64,000 nt of DNA from the NCBI GenBank assembly GCA_027922465.2, contig BQMF02000274.1, forward strand, positions 248,001-312,000. The letters are read 5' to 3'. Shown in pieces: positions 12,535-22,929 of the stretch (its first letter is position 1; each line of letters opens with the position of its first letter). A model generated the notes under the pieces. It was given only the letters and a program-made list of their open reading frames with translations, was not told the DNA's origin and ran no database searches. Source of the DNA: Turritopsis dohrnii. Its lineage: Eukaryota > Cnidaria > Hydrozoa > Anthoathecata > Oceaniidae. The translations under genes and the position numbers were made by a program.

Positions 12535-14339
12535 TTATGACTTTATTAATTCACTAAAAGAAAAAAAAATAAGGATAACACTTTCGGAAGACAACAGGAT
12601 GAATGCCCTGACTTTTGGTTCATAGTTCGTGCATGCAAGGACTATCTCAAAGAAGACTCTAAAAAACCAAAATAAGATGATATTGTTCGTAAATGGATTT
12701 TCACATATTCTTGATCGATTCTTTGCTTCCTGCGACTCGTTTTTCGTAATGAAATCGGTTTCCTTTTGGCATATCATATCTTTGGCAATGAAGCATATAG
12801 TTAGAAGCTGCAACCTCTTATGGCTACCATCACCTTCAGCTCTTTTCCGTGGAATGTACCAGTCAGTGCCGCAATCCTGTTTGTCGATTTGAAATTTCTT
12901 GCCTACAGAGAAAATGGTAAATGTCTTCTTAACTTTGAGCTTTGCGCTTTAACAAATGATAAAATGATGGAATTAAGACCTGGTTTTTTGGGAGTTTCGT
13001 ATCCAGTTTTTCTCTTTATAGTTTCTGTGGAGGATTCTAAAATTAAATAAATGAATTAAGTAAAGACAAAGTTGAATCATTTTTAACTACTCTTTACCCA
13101 TAGCAGCGGCCAATAGTTTGCAGTCCCGATATTGTGATTTCTTGTTTTCAGGAGAATCTGGCATAAATAAAAGAGTTACAATTTAAGGAGAGTAGAATAG
13201 TAGTTATGAATAAACTAATAACATTAAGGAAGTACCTACTATGCTGCTGCCAAACACAGTTGCTCTCGAAGTTTTCCCCGTCTTCATCTACTGCTGTAGT
13301 TACTGGGTACTGTAATGGTTGAAATTTTTATTTTTTAGCACAGCCAAATGCACCATATTATCAATTAGAATAGATTAAAAGGAATTGGACTTACCAGAAA
13401 TGGTTGCATTGTGGATGGGACTTCTTTTTATGGAAGCTACTGTCCCATATGTATTGTTTTCTGTTGTGCTTTCTAATAAAAAATGTTTGAAATGAAAATA
13501 TTAAGGAAACGGCATCGATGCACTAGATATGCAAGAAATTAATACGCTAAAGAATATTTGTAACCTTCTAAGTCCTTCAATTTTCGCTTTAGTTCTGCCA
13601 AGCTGTATACAATGAGGGTTTATCAGCTGAAGAAAAAGATTAATTGACTGATTCGTCATTTCTACTACATAACAGTCCAATTTAGTTTATTCATGTTACC
13701 TAAAGAGCTTTCACTCGAAGCATCGTCTACATCTGTGTCGGCGGTCTTTGTCTCACGTTCTCTCTCCACCATTCTCTTGTACTCTATGAAATTCGAGCAT
13801 TTTAAAAACACTTTGAAATTTAATATGACATCCATCAATATAAATTATTGCTACATACTTGGATATTTCCCGTACACAATTTTGAAAAGATGCGTGTTTA
13901 TATAATCTGTGCTTCTTTGCCGATACATCAAACCTTCAGTTGGTATGAGTTTCTCATCATCAAAGAGTTTCAGTTTGGTAAAGACATGCATTGCTGGTAC
14001 TAGATTTCTATCGCAGTTATCCAGCAGATCAAATTATTGTCGGCACTGTTACCGAAGTTGGCAAATCTTCGGCTCATTCTTTGCGCAAACCTTTACAGTT
14101 AACATCGGATTACATTTCGTTAACTGCTCTGACGAATTAATTTGTTTAGTCTTCCAGATTCATGTAAAAGTTTAATTGCATCCGAAAAATATCTTCTTAC
14201 GGTGTTGTTAAATGTAACCATCCTTAGTAAATAGTTGTCAATGTGAGCATCTTATGTGAAAAATTTCCAAAGAAGGAACCTGTAAGATTGCCGTTTTCGT
14301 CTGGATAAATTTCCTCGTCCCTATCTATTTTTGAGTTAT
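12535..14339 (-). CDS. Multi-exon gene with all-phase-1 exons, unknown function
   Basis: Nine exons on the minus strand: 14339-14280, 13999-13859, 13783-13700, 13594-13565, 13472-13395, 13293-13240, 13157-13098, 13036-12980 and 12902-12834. Lengths are 60, 141, 84, 30, 78, 54, 60, 57 and 69 nt, all divisible by three, and every joint is phase 1. The protein has an acidic start (RDEEIYPDENG), a conserved-looking core (INTHLFKIVYGKYPK then YKRMVERERETK), a short coiled-coil-like exon (ELKRKLKDLE), Ser/Thr-rich linkers and a basic tail (IKRKTGYETPKKP). Exon 12902 may read on to a stop at 12535, or splice again. The true start is not in view. No domain recognised; the intact frames suggest a gene that is, or recently was, functional. 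A 50-bp piece near 12595-12660 recurs inverted at 7565-7632 in the Helitron. Confidence 0.65.
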
Positions 14340-14344
14340 CTGAA

Positions 14345-15000
14345 AGGATTATATGATACATAGCGTATGTGGTCAAAATGTTGCTGAAAAAGAAAATCAT
14401 CACATTAGAATCTATATATTAATTAGTTATCCTGTAATTGTGTCAGAAACTTGCAGAGTGATTATCGACGTATCATGGGATAATACTGTGAAAAAGTATT
14501 ATCCGACCACTGGGGAGGATTTTAAAGATAATATGGCAAAATTTGGTGAGGAATTTTATCATCGAATTACTGCCATAGAATCTTACCTTATAAAATGCGC
14601 CTTTTTGATTTAACTGCTAATAATCTAAAGTCTACTTTGAAAACCTCTTTTTTGAACTTGTATCTTCACTAATGATCCAGTCTTCTTTAGATTGACCTGC
14701 CTCAAACATTTTTACTCAATTACACTATCATTTCTACATATTTATGCGTAAGTAAGTCTGTTTGTGTTTCCTGTTTTGTTTGTCGTCCAGTAAGTACGTA
14801 GAATTCCGTCCCGTCTAGTTTTATGTTCTATTATGTCTATGTTACCAGCTAACGACTATATGCTGACCTGGGGCTTGTAAATTGTAATATTGATGTAATA
14901 GTAATGTAAACACCCAGATGTAAATTTCTTACAAGCCAATATATATGTTTCAATGTTTCAGTTGGGGCCCCCGGAAACACCCATGATTCCACTCTAATCT
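14345..15000. other. No confident gene
   Basis: A 261-nt open frame on the plus strand (14353-14613) has no recognisable domain and no clear splice context. Otherwise AT-rich spacer. Confidence 0.35.
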
Positions 15001-15009
15001 AGTCAACGC

Positions 15010-15455
15010 AACTTTGGAGTAATATTGTTGAAGGAAAGGTGATTCCTAATCTTGCCCAAACAGTAGAGGGTGTTGAGATTGCTCCTCTAATACTAGGTAA
15101 TGGAGCCTTTCCTTTGAGAAAATGGATAATGAAACCTCATGGTGATGCCGTTCTTCCCGAAAATAAACGTTTTCAATTTTAGACACAGTCGTACAAGACT
15201 AGTCACGGAAAGTGCTTTTTGGAGACTTAAGAGTCAAAATCACTTACGTGTATGTGGGCGTGTGCGCATGCGATCGCACGCGTCTCGTGAAATAGACTGT
15301 TTGTTAGAATTGTGGTTCATAGTCAAATCAAATTTTCTTGGCACTAGATCTCCAAGTTCTATGCAAAGGTTGTGTAGCACAACACATGCTAGTCCATATA
15401 ACTTGACGGTCTCCTTTTGTCTTTCACATTTTCGAAAATCGAACGAAAGAGCCAC
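15010..15455. pseudogene. Harbinger transposase fragment with internal inversion
   Basis: DDE nuclease of a PIF/Harbinger transposon in two oppositely oriented pieces. On the plus strand (about 15010-15235): GVEIAPLILGNGAFPL, WIMKPHGDAVL, then after a frameshift HSRTRLVTESAFWRLK. On the minus strand (15455-15240) the part that should follow: RKCERQKETVKLYGLACVVL, HNLCIELGDLVPRKFDL, to a stop. The family's second catalytic Asp normally sits in a GDxAYPL context; here it reads GNGAFPL, so Asp is replaced by Asn. The Glu in VTESAF is kept. The joint lies near 15236-15240. Both halves belong to the same protein region and are adjacent in the family, so a local inversion of about 216 bp is the simplest reading. 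No TIRs were found. Confidence 0.75.
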
Positions 15456-17614
15456 GAAAGAGTGAAGGATATAGATTTGTCTCTATCTGGTGGTAAAGTA
15501 CAACAAACCATTACTTCAATAACCGAACAAAACACAAGAGACATGTACAAAAAGCTATTTCGCACAGCTTACAAATTGGCATTGAATCCAACCTTATCTA
15601 TGCGCCAATTTAAAACTTTGGTAAAGGTCCAATGCAAAAATGATGTTACTCTTATAGATGGTAAGGAAATAAAACTCTATATTTTAAAATACGTTAGATA
15701 AGCTTCTTCTAAACTCTCTACATGTAAGAAAATCGCATTCTTTTTTATGTCATGATGATAGTAAAAGTGGACGAGAATTCCTTGGCTACCTAGCAGAGGC
15801 AGTTACTGAAAAGGTTGCAGTTATCCTTGGGAGTGCAGATTTTATAAAAACTATTTCCAGCTGTTATGTTCAGGATATATAAGATAAACGGTAGTCCGAA
15901 AATTGTAGTCATTCTTCTTAACTAAGATGGATTTCTTAGATTAATAAAAGACTAAATTAAACTTTTTAAAAAATCTATATTTCGTGTTCAATCTAACACA
16001 TCATTCAGGATATTAAAAAAAACAAGACAAATTGTTACAGCTAAAAGATAAAACAGAGCAGAAATAGAAATGGGTAATTAGGGCAAATGAAAGGAATGCT
16101 GACAAAAGAAAAGGAGAGCTCTATTGTTCAGCCACTGGAAATCAAATTGAAATGTAAAATGTCGTAATGAAATATTAAAATAATATGTTGAGGCTTTAAG
16201 CCCATAGTTGAGAAATGGCCTAAGACGTTTTATATGAAGGGCTTCTTTTTATAGCCCAATTATCGTGGCTGTCTATAATAACAGTGTTCTCTTTAACAGT
16301 ATTGATAAATATAGATCGTTTATCGAAGTCATTTAATTCTAATGTGAGCAAATTGAGCAGGAATTGTGTTTCAGGGCAACTCATTAAGGAGATTTTATGA
16401 CGATCCTTACTGATGGTTTACAGGCTCAGAAGACAGGGAGTGACAAGGAAATGGTTCTTGTTAGGACAGAAAGAAACGGTAAGTTTGTTTTAAATGAAAT
16501 TAAACTTTGGATGTTAAAATGATGATCACAAAACTTTAAAAAGTTGTTTTTAACAACTTTTTCAAGACAATGCGCTTGATAGTGGGTAATGTTCTTTAAG
16601 AGGAATGTAGAAATATCTGTTCGTTTAACCGAATAGATGTTAAAAAGAAGTGAGAAAAACCTTAAACAACATTTTTTCAACAATCATTTTAGACAATTTG
16701 CTCTCTCAATGTTCTTTTTACCAATTGAATTCATTTAAATGTTGTTATAACGCCAGAAAGATGAAAACTTTCTTCTACTAATTTTTTTCCCCACCATGGA
16801 CACTTTGTGTACAAACCCTTAAGCAAGTAATTAGTATATTATTAGTTACCAGTTATAACACAGTCTGGATCTATTTATCTTTTCATATATCATTAATTTG
16901 AAATATTTTCTGTTAGGGATTCCTGTTTATTTCTTTGCATCTTTGCTGGAAATGTGTAACTTTGGAGGCACTGACACTGCCTTGTTAAAGGATGGGATTG
17001 GCAGTATTTTCAAAGAGGATGGCCCGATTCCACTGTCACCTAAAGATTATACCAATAAGGTTATTGGCTGTACATCAGATAGCGCTAGTGTCAATTTTGG
17101 TAAGCTAACGGGATTGATGACAAGACTTGCCTCTGATCGCCCATGGTTAATCAAAATTCATTGTTCGAACCACCGTATCGAGTTAGCTGTTAAAGACGCC
17201 GTAGCTGATTCTCAATTCAACGAGTGTGATACATCGGAAATTTCAATCTCTGGAAGAATTCTGGAAAAAACCAAGGTAAAATTCGAGCCGCAGCAAAAGC
17301 TCTCAACATTAAACACTACACCTTGTCTAAATTGACAGTTACTAGATTTGTTGGCCATAGGAGAAATGCCTATACGCGTTTACTGGCAATGTGGCCAGCA
17401 ATCACAGCAGCTTATGAAAACGTGATTGCCGACGACCGGACAAAACCAGAAACATTGGCAAAACCATAGAACCATAGAACCACCAGCTAAAGTCCCACGT
17501 GTTGATGTTTCTGAGAGTAGTGATACAGATGATGATAGTGACTACGATCAAAGCTCCGGGGGTTACAATGACGGGAGTAGTGCATATAGCCATGATTCCG
17601 AATGGAGTGACTGA
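15455..17614 (+). pseudogene. hAT transposase-derived gene (ZNF862/DUF4371-like), decayed
   Basis: Exon pieces in order: 15455-15661 (MYKKLFRTAYKLALNPTLSM ... LIDG then GTAAGG donor), about 15755-15870 (REFLGYLAEAVTEKVAVIL), about 16405-16479 (LTDGLQAQKTGSDKEMVLVR then GTAAG), and 16914-17476 (PVYFFASLLEMCNFGGTD, GCTSDSASVNFGKLTGLMT, WLIKIHCSNHRIELAVKDAV). After a one-base frameshift near 17276 comes IRAAAKALNIKHYTLSKL. The order matches the animal ZNF862-like family derived from hAT transposases; CSNHRIELAVKDA is the strongest marker. An acidic Ser/Asp/Tyr tail (17478-17614, ending HDSEWSD) may be the true C-terminus. The frameshift and a TAG at about 17470 suggest loss of function. It begins at the edge of the inverted Harbinger piece, on the plus strand. 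Confidence 0.78.
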
Positions 17615-17699
17615 TTTTGATTTTGATTTTATTTTTATTTCGTTAATTGTATTGAGTTTTTTCTGGATGTTGCAAACGATATATATTTTACGATAAAGA

Positions 17700-18067
17700 A
17701 CATAATCGTCCAAAACAAGTTTTTCATGATATGATATATTCTCCCGTCTTGAAAATATCCGTGCTTAACCATTTTTTCGCAATAGCTGTGCGATAAACTG
17801 CAGTAGCTCCAATCGCAGTAGTTTTTCATTTTTTCCATGTTTGCAAATTTGTTAAAGACTAGCTTGATGCAATTTGGAAAACAAAGTTATTATTTGTTGT
17901 CTTTACTGTAAATCCTTGAGAAACATTTATATTTTTTTCACCATTGGTCAATGGTAATGAAAAGGATAAAATAAAATACAAAAATTTTGATATAAGTCGT
18001 TCTTACACAATCATAATGATAATGATTTACAAACATATCTAAGGAAAGTCAGGATTTGTAAAGTTGC
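17700..18067. other. Spacer, nothing seen
   Basis: AT-rich, no coding signal. Confidence 0.5.
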
Positions 18068-18280
18068 TCAGTAAAGGATTCGTGTTTTATTGTATTCAGA
18101 TGAGTTGCTAGGTGGACGTTGAAATGTAGAACTTGCTCTCATATCAGTCATTCCATATCGGAATTGACTGTTCATTGGTGCCCCAGGAGGAAACATGGTG
18201 CTATATCCAGCCTGATGAGGGATAGGTGAATGAGATGGGTGGAGCAAAGATGGACTGGTTGAATGAGAAAACTCCATTTC
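18068..18280 (-). CDS. Candidate terminal exon, Pro/Ser-rich, unknown
   Basis: About 70 codons after a good acceptor (CGTCACCAG at about 18283-18291). The frame reads MEFSHSTSPSLLHPSHSPIP, then a Met/Pro/Tyr-rich stretch and ends NKTRILY-stop. The biased but non-repetitive composition and the acceptor suggest the last exon of a gene whose other exons lie at higher coordinates or were lost. A second-family Helitron 3' end lies only 24 bp upstream in the transcription sense, inside what would be the last intron. No domain recognised. Confidence 0.4.
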   Translation of the reverse strand, partial: EMEFSHSTSPSLLHPSHSPIPHQAGYSTMFPPGAPMNSQFRYGMTDMRASSTFQRPPSNSSEYNKTRILY

Positions 18281-18313
18281 TGGTGACGAGGATGATAGAA
18301 ATATTTAAAGTAA

Positions 18314-18640
18314 CTAGCCGCCAAGGCGTCATCGCTCGTCGCCCATGTTCAGCCTGAGTTGAGTTCACGAACAATAAAATTAAAGAATCGGCAATTGCAA
18401 CCTCTGGTGCACAGCAAGAAAAAAGTTCTTGAATTAAGAATCATTTGCTTGTCCAAAGAGCAAGCAAAAAATCTAGCTTAGATTATTTATATTCTTGAAA
18501 TAAGTCTATTTTGCTTAAAACAAGTAGATTTTAACTGATTTAGTTAGTCTAGATATACTTGAAATAAGAAGGAAAAGCTTATTCAGCTTTTAAATTAAAT
18601 GGGATGATGGTGATTGATGGATGATTGTGACAACACAAGC
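18314..18640 (-). mobile_element. Helitron 3' end, second family
   Basis: Minus-strand reading ends GCCTTGGCGGCTAG|T (CTAG at 18314-18317), preceded by a GGCGACGAGCGATG-type hairpin and by CTCAACTCAGGCTGAACAT. This matches the ends at 22691 and 45342. The 5' limit was not found; the right coordinate is only where resemblance fades. Confidence 0.6.
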
Positions 18641-19623
18641 ATATATACAAGTAAATTAGGTTAGATGTTAGTTCTTATAAACGTAATATTCAGAATTGTT
18701 ATATAAGTACATCAGATGCAACGGCACACTGTTATTGTCAAATTGTAGATTTTGGAGTATGTATAAGGCTGGTTGACAGGAAATGGGATAATCGATATCC
18801 AGTAGGTAAAATATTCCAAGAAATGCCAAAACCGCTTCGTTCAGTACATCAATGGATGATTGGCAGATAACGTATTGATTTGCCATCAAATAGACGGCAT
18901 TGTTTTGCAAAATAATTTAAGGGGAGCCTCCGTTTTTCTTAATAAACAGTTCTGGATCTTCGTGACTCTGTAAAAAGAAAATATTCTATAGCTATGAATG
19001 AATTTAAATCAACTACAACTATGATTAAACTTTTAAAACTAACCTGAAGTTCATGGATTTTGGAACACAACTCCTTTTGCTTCTTGAATGGTGGAAACAT
19101 CATTTGCAATATAGAATATATACATCAAGTTAAAGTTCAACGTATTTCATGATTTCAATAAAACTGCAGTTGACATTCTAAGACCCAAGTAGACTTGATT
19201 CTTTTATTAGGTTTTTTGGGTGGAGCAATGCCTTTACACATTTCGAAGTATGCCAATGTATCAATTTCATTACGAAATTTGATAATGGCGTCCTTCAAGT
19301 ACATCAAAGGTCTTCAATCAACTTTTAAAGGGGAACATCAGAAATTTTAAAAAGCCCTGATATCAATAGTATAGCAAAAGTAAAGCTTAAATAACGTGAT
19401 ATATCTACTTTTAAAAGTCATATTTCTCTGTTACGTCCTTTCAAACATCTTCTTTTTTTTTCTTCCACAAAACGACACACTTGCAGCTGTCTTTCTTTTA
19501 AATTTTGACATCACTGGCTAAAAGTAGATTTTTATATAATAGACTTTTTAAAGAAAAACGCGATGAAAAAGGAGAGTTATAGATTTGTTAGAAGAGAGTT
19601 TTTTAGATATCTTGGTAGAAATT

Positions 19624-20707
19624 ATGGTTGGGTGTAGTGCTGTTGGTTGTACATGCAATTGACATGATAAAAATATAAGTTTTCATCGTTTACCAAACGA
19701 AACAAAAAATAATGAACTTCGTAAAAGATGGCTGGCGAAAATGCGAAGAGAGGATATAAAACCTGGCCAAAAAGTTACGCTGTGTAGTAAACATTTTAAA
19801 CAATTCACAACGAATGGAACTTGATAGACTGAAGAATTTGATCGTTCTCTTTCGAATCAAATGGATTACGCATCGATTTGTTAACAACTGATTGCCACAA
19901 GCAAGTAAGATGCTATCTGTGAAAGGAAAGGGGAAATATAAACCACCTGTTCAACGTTTGGCACATGGGGAAAAACATTTTGAAAAAGTTGGTAAAAGAA
20001 GCAAAACGAAAAGATTGCACAGATTTAAATGGCTGGATCAAATCAATATATAACCATTTTTGGTGGTGCTGCGCGCCGTGTCATGGTTGTAGTGATGAAT
20101 TGAAAGAAAAGTGGGTAAGCATTCCCTGTCATGTATGTAACATCCACAAATGGAAAGGTATCACCATTTTCAAAAAATGTTTACATGGCAAGTTAACAAA
20201 AAGAGAACGGAGAGAAAAAATTTGGTTAAAAAAGAATTCTCCAGCTTACAAAGCATTGGATAAGGTGGTTACGAACAAATCACTCCTGTCATCACTCAAT
20301 CACATAGGGACATTGGAAGTTTATCATTCCTGGTATAATAAATACTGACCAAAAAGACTTCATTTTTCTTATGAAGGAATGATTTCACGATCACAACAAG
20401 CAGTCCTCAACTTCAATTCAGGCGTCAATCCAAATCAAGCAACAACCAAGGAGTAGAAATTGCGCTACAAATTACCATACACAAAAGTTACCAAGTCTTT
20501 GGTGGTGAAGAAGATCATGGAGAAAAAAGAACGTTGTACCTACAAGTTATCATGGATGAGATTGAGTACCAAAAAAAGTCTGGTGTAATTCATCAAAAAG
20601 CTAAAATTCCTATGGACATTCCAAAAAAAATTGCAACGACACCCAAGCCAAATAAAAAAGAAGCGATGGGATCCATGTACACACGATTCAAAGTTAAACA
20701 ATATTAA
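19624..20707 (+). pseudogene. Kolobok THAP-domain transposase, broken and internally deleted
   Basis: Begins with a THAP zinc finger (19624-19824): MVGCSAVGCTCN, then FHRLPNETKNNELRKRWL and LCSKHF, giving the C2CH pattern, with a TGA after the first Cys pair. The catalytic core that should carry the Asp residues is largely missing. The C-terminal half is present (19965-20707): LK..KRKDCTDLNGWIKSIYNH, WWCCAPCHG, LNHIGTLEVYHSWYNKY, PKRLHFSYEGMISRSQQAVL and an end near KKEAMGSMYTRFKVKQY. In-frame stops lie at 20346 and about 20454. The family cuts and pastes at TTAA sites. The partner gene converges on it with a 116-bp gap. Confidence 0.85.
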
Positions 20708-20823
20708 CTATTATGTCATTTAATATATCCCGGATCCCACTTTTCCGGTAGGCCTTTTACCATGTTACAAAAAATCACTCACACGATTATTAAGTACGTA
20801 GTGAACAAATAAATTTTAATACT

Positions 20824-21291
20824 TCACAATATCACATGTTTAACGCTGATAGAACGTTCCTTAATACTACTTAATACTATTTCGTTTGTATCTCGCCAAC
20901 AAAGACTCTCTTCAAATGTTTCCATTATCTGACATTTTCCACATACGCAACAATTTGTATTTCCTATTCGAGATGTTTCTTGTACTATTTCCTCTGTTAA
21001 TTTTGGAGAGGTTGTGGGAGAAAGAGAGGGAGATGGGGAACGACTAAGTGCACGTGTAGGCTCATGATCATAAGGCTTGAATGTAGAAAATTCAGGAATT
21101 TCCATATCAGAACCGTCTTCAGAATCATTGTCACTTGAAGAAATATCTGATGAAGAAGCAGCAGTTGAATCCATTGAATATTGAAGTTCTTGCGTTTCAT
21201 CAATATTTACTGTTTTTTCTTGTGAAATTTTTTCAGAAACGTCGACAGAATATTGTAAATCTTGTTTTTCCGTTTCATCAAAATCAGACAA
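20824..21291 (-). CDS. P2X7 C-terminus (ballast)-like cysteine-rich protein, truncated
   Basis: 155 codons. An acidic Ser/Asp-rich N-terminal half (DISSSDNDSEDGSDMEIPEF) is followed by an Arg/Ser/Pro stretch and a cysteine cluster, NCCVCGKCQIMETFEESLCW. This is close to the zinc-cage pattern CxCGxC...E..CC found in the cytoplasmic ballast domain of P2X7 receptors and in many stand-alone invertebrate proteins. One Cys of the last pair is Trp here. The second half of the domain (the [15 protein letters not shown] block seen at 26188) is absent, so this copy is shortened. No membrane segment. It lies inside the Kolobok element, tail-to-tail with the transposase, so it is a probable accessory gene. 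Role unknown. Confidence 0.65.
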   Translation of the reverse strand: MSDFDETEKQDLQYSVDVSEKISQEKTVNIDETQELQYSMDSTAASSSDISSSDNDSEDGSDMEIPEFSTFKPYDHEPTRALSRSPSPSLSPTTSPKLTEEIVQETSRIGNTNCCVCGKCQIMETFEESLCWRDTNEIVLSSIKERSISVKHVIL

Positions 21292-22499
21292 GATTAAAGA
21301 TTTTAACTCAAAAAGATGAAAAAATTTGTTAAAACTCTAAAACGTTGATAAAAGCCTTTTAAACACACTGATAATAATTTCTCTCTTCATTCTATTTAAT
21401 CATTTTAAGAAATAAACAACTTTTTGTAAGCTTGAGCCAGTGACATAGTTGAAGCCAGACCAGGCGCAGAAAGTGTGGTCGAATAAAAAAACTACTTTTT
21501 GTTAAACTTGCTCATTGAATTTACAAGTGAAAGGACAACTTATAGTTGAAAAGAATTTTTTGAAATAGGTATTTAACAAAAATTAGCAAAAAACACAAAT
21601 TTGCAGAGTTCCCCTTTAAAATCCTTTGGACTTCTAGCACAACCTGAAAAAACAATAAAAATATAATGTTTTACAACTATAATTTCTGTTGAAGTCCAAA
21701 TCATCTTTACTATTTTCACCATACTAAGTCAGAACATGTATAAAAGGCATTCATTATCAATATTAAGGAGATGTGTTTACCTCCACAGTGTTTTTGAAAC
21801 ATGGATACGCATCAAACACTTTCTGCACTCTTGTTTCAATAAGGATTTCCAGCAAGGTTTTTTAATCAAGAACACTAACTTCTTGGATATTGCCAGTTGG
21901 AACTTTTTCAGTGGTACAATCAGTGGTACAGCACATCTGCAGAGTCACTGTTGAAAATGAGGCATCATTACTTGCACTTCCCATTGATGACATAGTTCCT
22001 GAGCCATTTTGCAATCAATTTTAAAGTGAGGTTCGCAGCTGTGAACTTCATAATAATCGTTAAGAAAGGGACGGAGAACTAGCGATTCAAAGGCAGCACA
22101 GCGGCAACATTAAAACGTTGTTTATTTGTCTTCCTCCATTAGAATAAAAGTTTTGGATTGCCTCTCCTATTTATTAGGTATGGCCATTATGGATTTCAAT
22201 GAAAACTCGGAATAACATGTGTCACAGTAGATATAATTAAAAATCAGATGCCAGAGCATTTTTATGACAAGAAATATTTATTTTAAGTGGTAAATAACAA
22301 TGGTTACTTCATATTATTGTAATAATTTGTTTGTTTTTACAACATGGAAGAATATGCAATAAAATAACAAACTTCTCAATCGCCATATGTTCATCCCGCA
22401 AAATAACAAAAAAGGTGCCGAAAAAAAACAACAACATTTATAATGGTGCGCTTCAGCAGCGCGAGTCCTTTTCTATCATCGCGCTGTCGGAATAATTAG

Positions 22500-22614
22500 T
22501 TTTAGTCAAAAGTACGTGCAAATAGAAAAGCAATGGAAAAGCAAGTTAAGTCAATCTTCTCCGTTGATAAAACGTTTACATGATACAGATAGAGATGCTG
22601 CAAAGCTATTCAAA
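22500..22614 (+). other. Possible small exon
   Basis: A short frame (QIEKQWKSKLSQSS, HDTDRDAAKLFKG) ends at an AAG|GTACAA donor. No acceptor or domain supports it strongly. Confidence 0.25.
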
Positions 22615-22690
22615 GGTACAAAGTCTTATTTCACTACACTTTTTTATTTCTTTTTAATTTGCTGCTTAAAGATACATAATCTTTCTTATA

Positions 22691-22790
22691 CTAGCCGCCA
22701 AGGCGGCGTCGTTTGCCGTCCATCTTCAGCATGCGTTGACTTCACGAAAAATAAAATTAAAGCTTACCTCCCTTGATAAATCGCACTGTT
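22691..22790 (-). mobile_element. Helitron 3' end, second family
   Basis: Minus-strand reading: TTCGTGAAGTCAACGCATGC, TGAAGATGGACGGC, then CGCCGCCTTGGCGGCTAG|T with CTAG at 22691-22694. Same family as 18314 and 45342. The 5' end was not found. Confidence 0.62.
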
Positions 22791-22929
22791 TATGAAATAA
22801 ATCGATAAAGTTAACTCATGTATTCACCTCATGATGTTCATTGAGGACGCCATTTTTATTTACAAACTCAATCGGATAAAATCCGATTGTGACGTTTGAA
22901 GGTTGCTGGCGAAAATTTGAGCTTTTAAA

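Larger units (their letters stand above)
19329..21615 (+). mobile_element. Kolobok DNA transposon, complete ends, TTAA duplication
   Basis: Element of 2,287 bp. It starts AGGGGAAC after TTAA (19325-19328) and ends GTTCCCCT before TTAA (21616-21619). The inverted ends match over 8 bp, then again over AAATTT after a 5-bp mismatch. A TTAA duplication plus THAP-type transposase is the Kolobok signature. It holds two convergent genes: transposase (plus) and a P2X7-ballast-like cysteine-rich gene (minus). It sits inside an exon of a minus-strand gene. Confidence 0.88.
18668..22000 (-). pseudogene. Multi-exon gene of unknown function, split by Kolobok
   Basis: Minus-strand exon pieces in order: about 21960-21780 (VPTGNIQEVSVL, a stop, then TLLEILIETRVQKVFDAYPC ending TVE|GTAAAC), 21645 to 21616 (VVLEVQRI), then on the far side of the Kolobok insertion 19328-19190 (YLKDAIIKFRNEIDTLAYFE, KPNKRIKSTWV), 19095-19045 (FPPFKKQKELCSKIHELQ) and 18967-18668 (SHEDPELFIKKNGG, then after a frameshift YVICQSSIDVLNEAVLAFLG and YPISCQPALYILQNLQF). 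Deleting the transposon and one TTAA restores a continuous phase, apart from one TGA. Stops and frameshifts show the gene is dead. No function recognised; the style resembles other lineage-expanded cnidarian gene families, which is impression only. Confidence 0.6.

Noticed and set aside
13200..14340. Naming the all-phase-1 gene as BEN-domain or similar
   Set aside because: The coiled-coil exon and basic tail are suggestive, but no diagnostic motif is visible.
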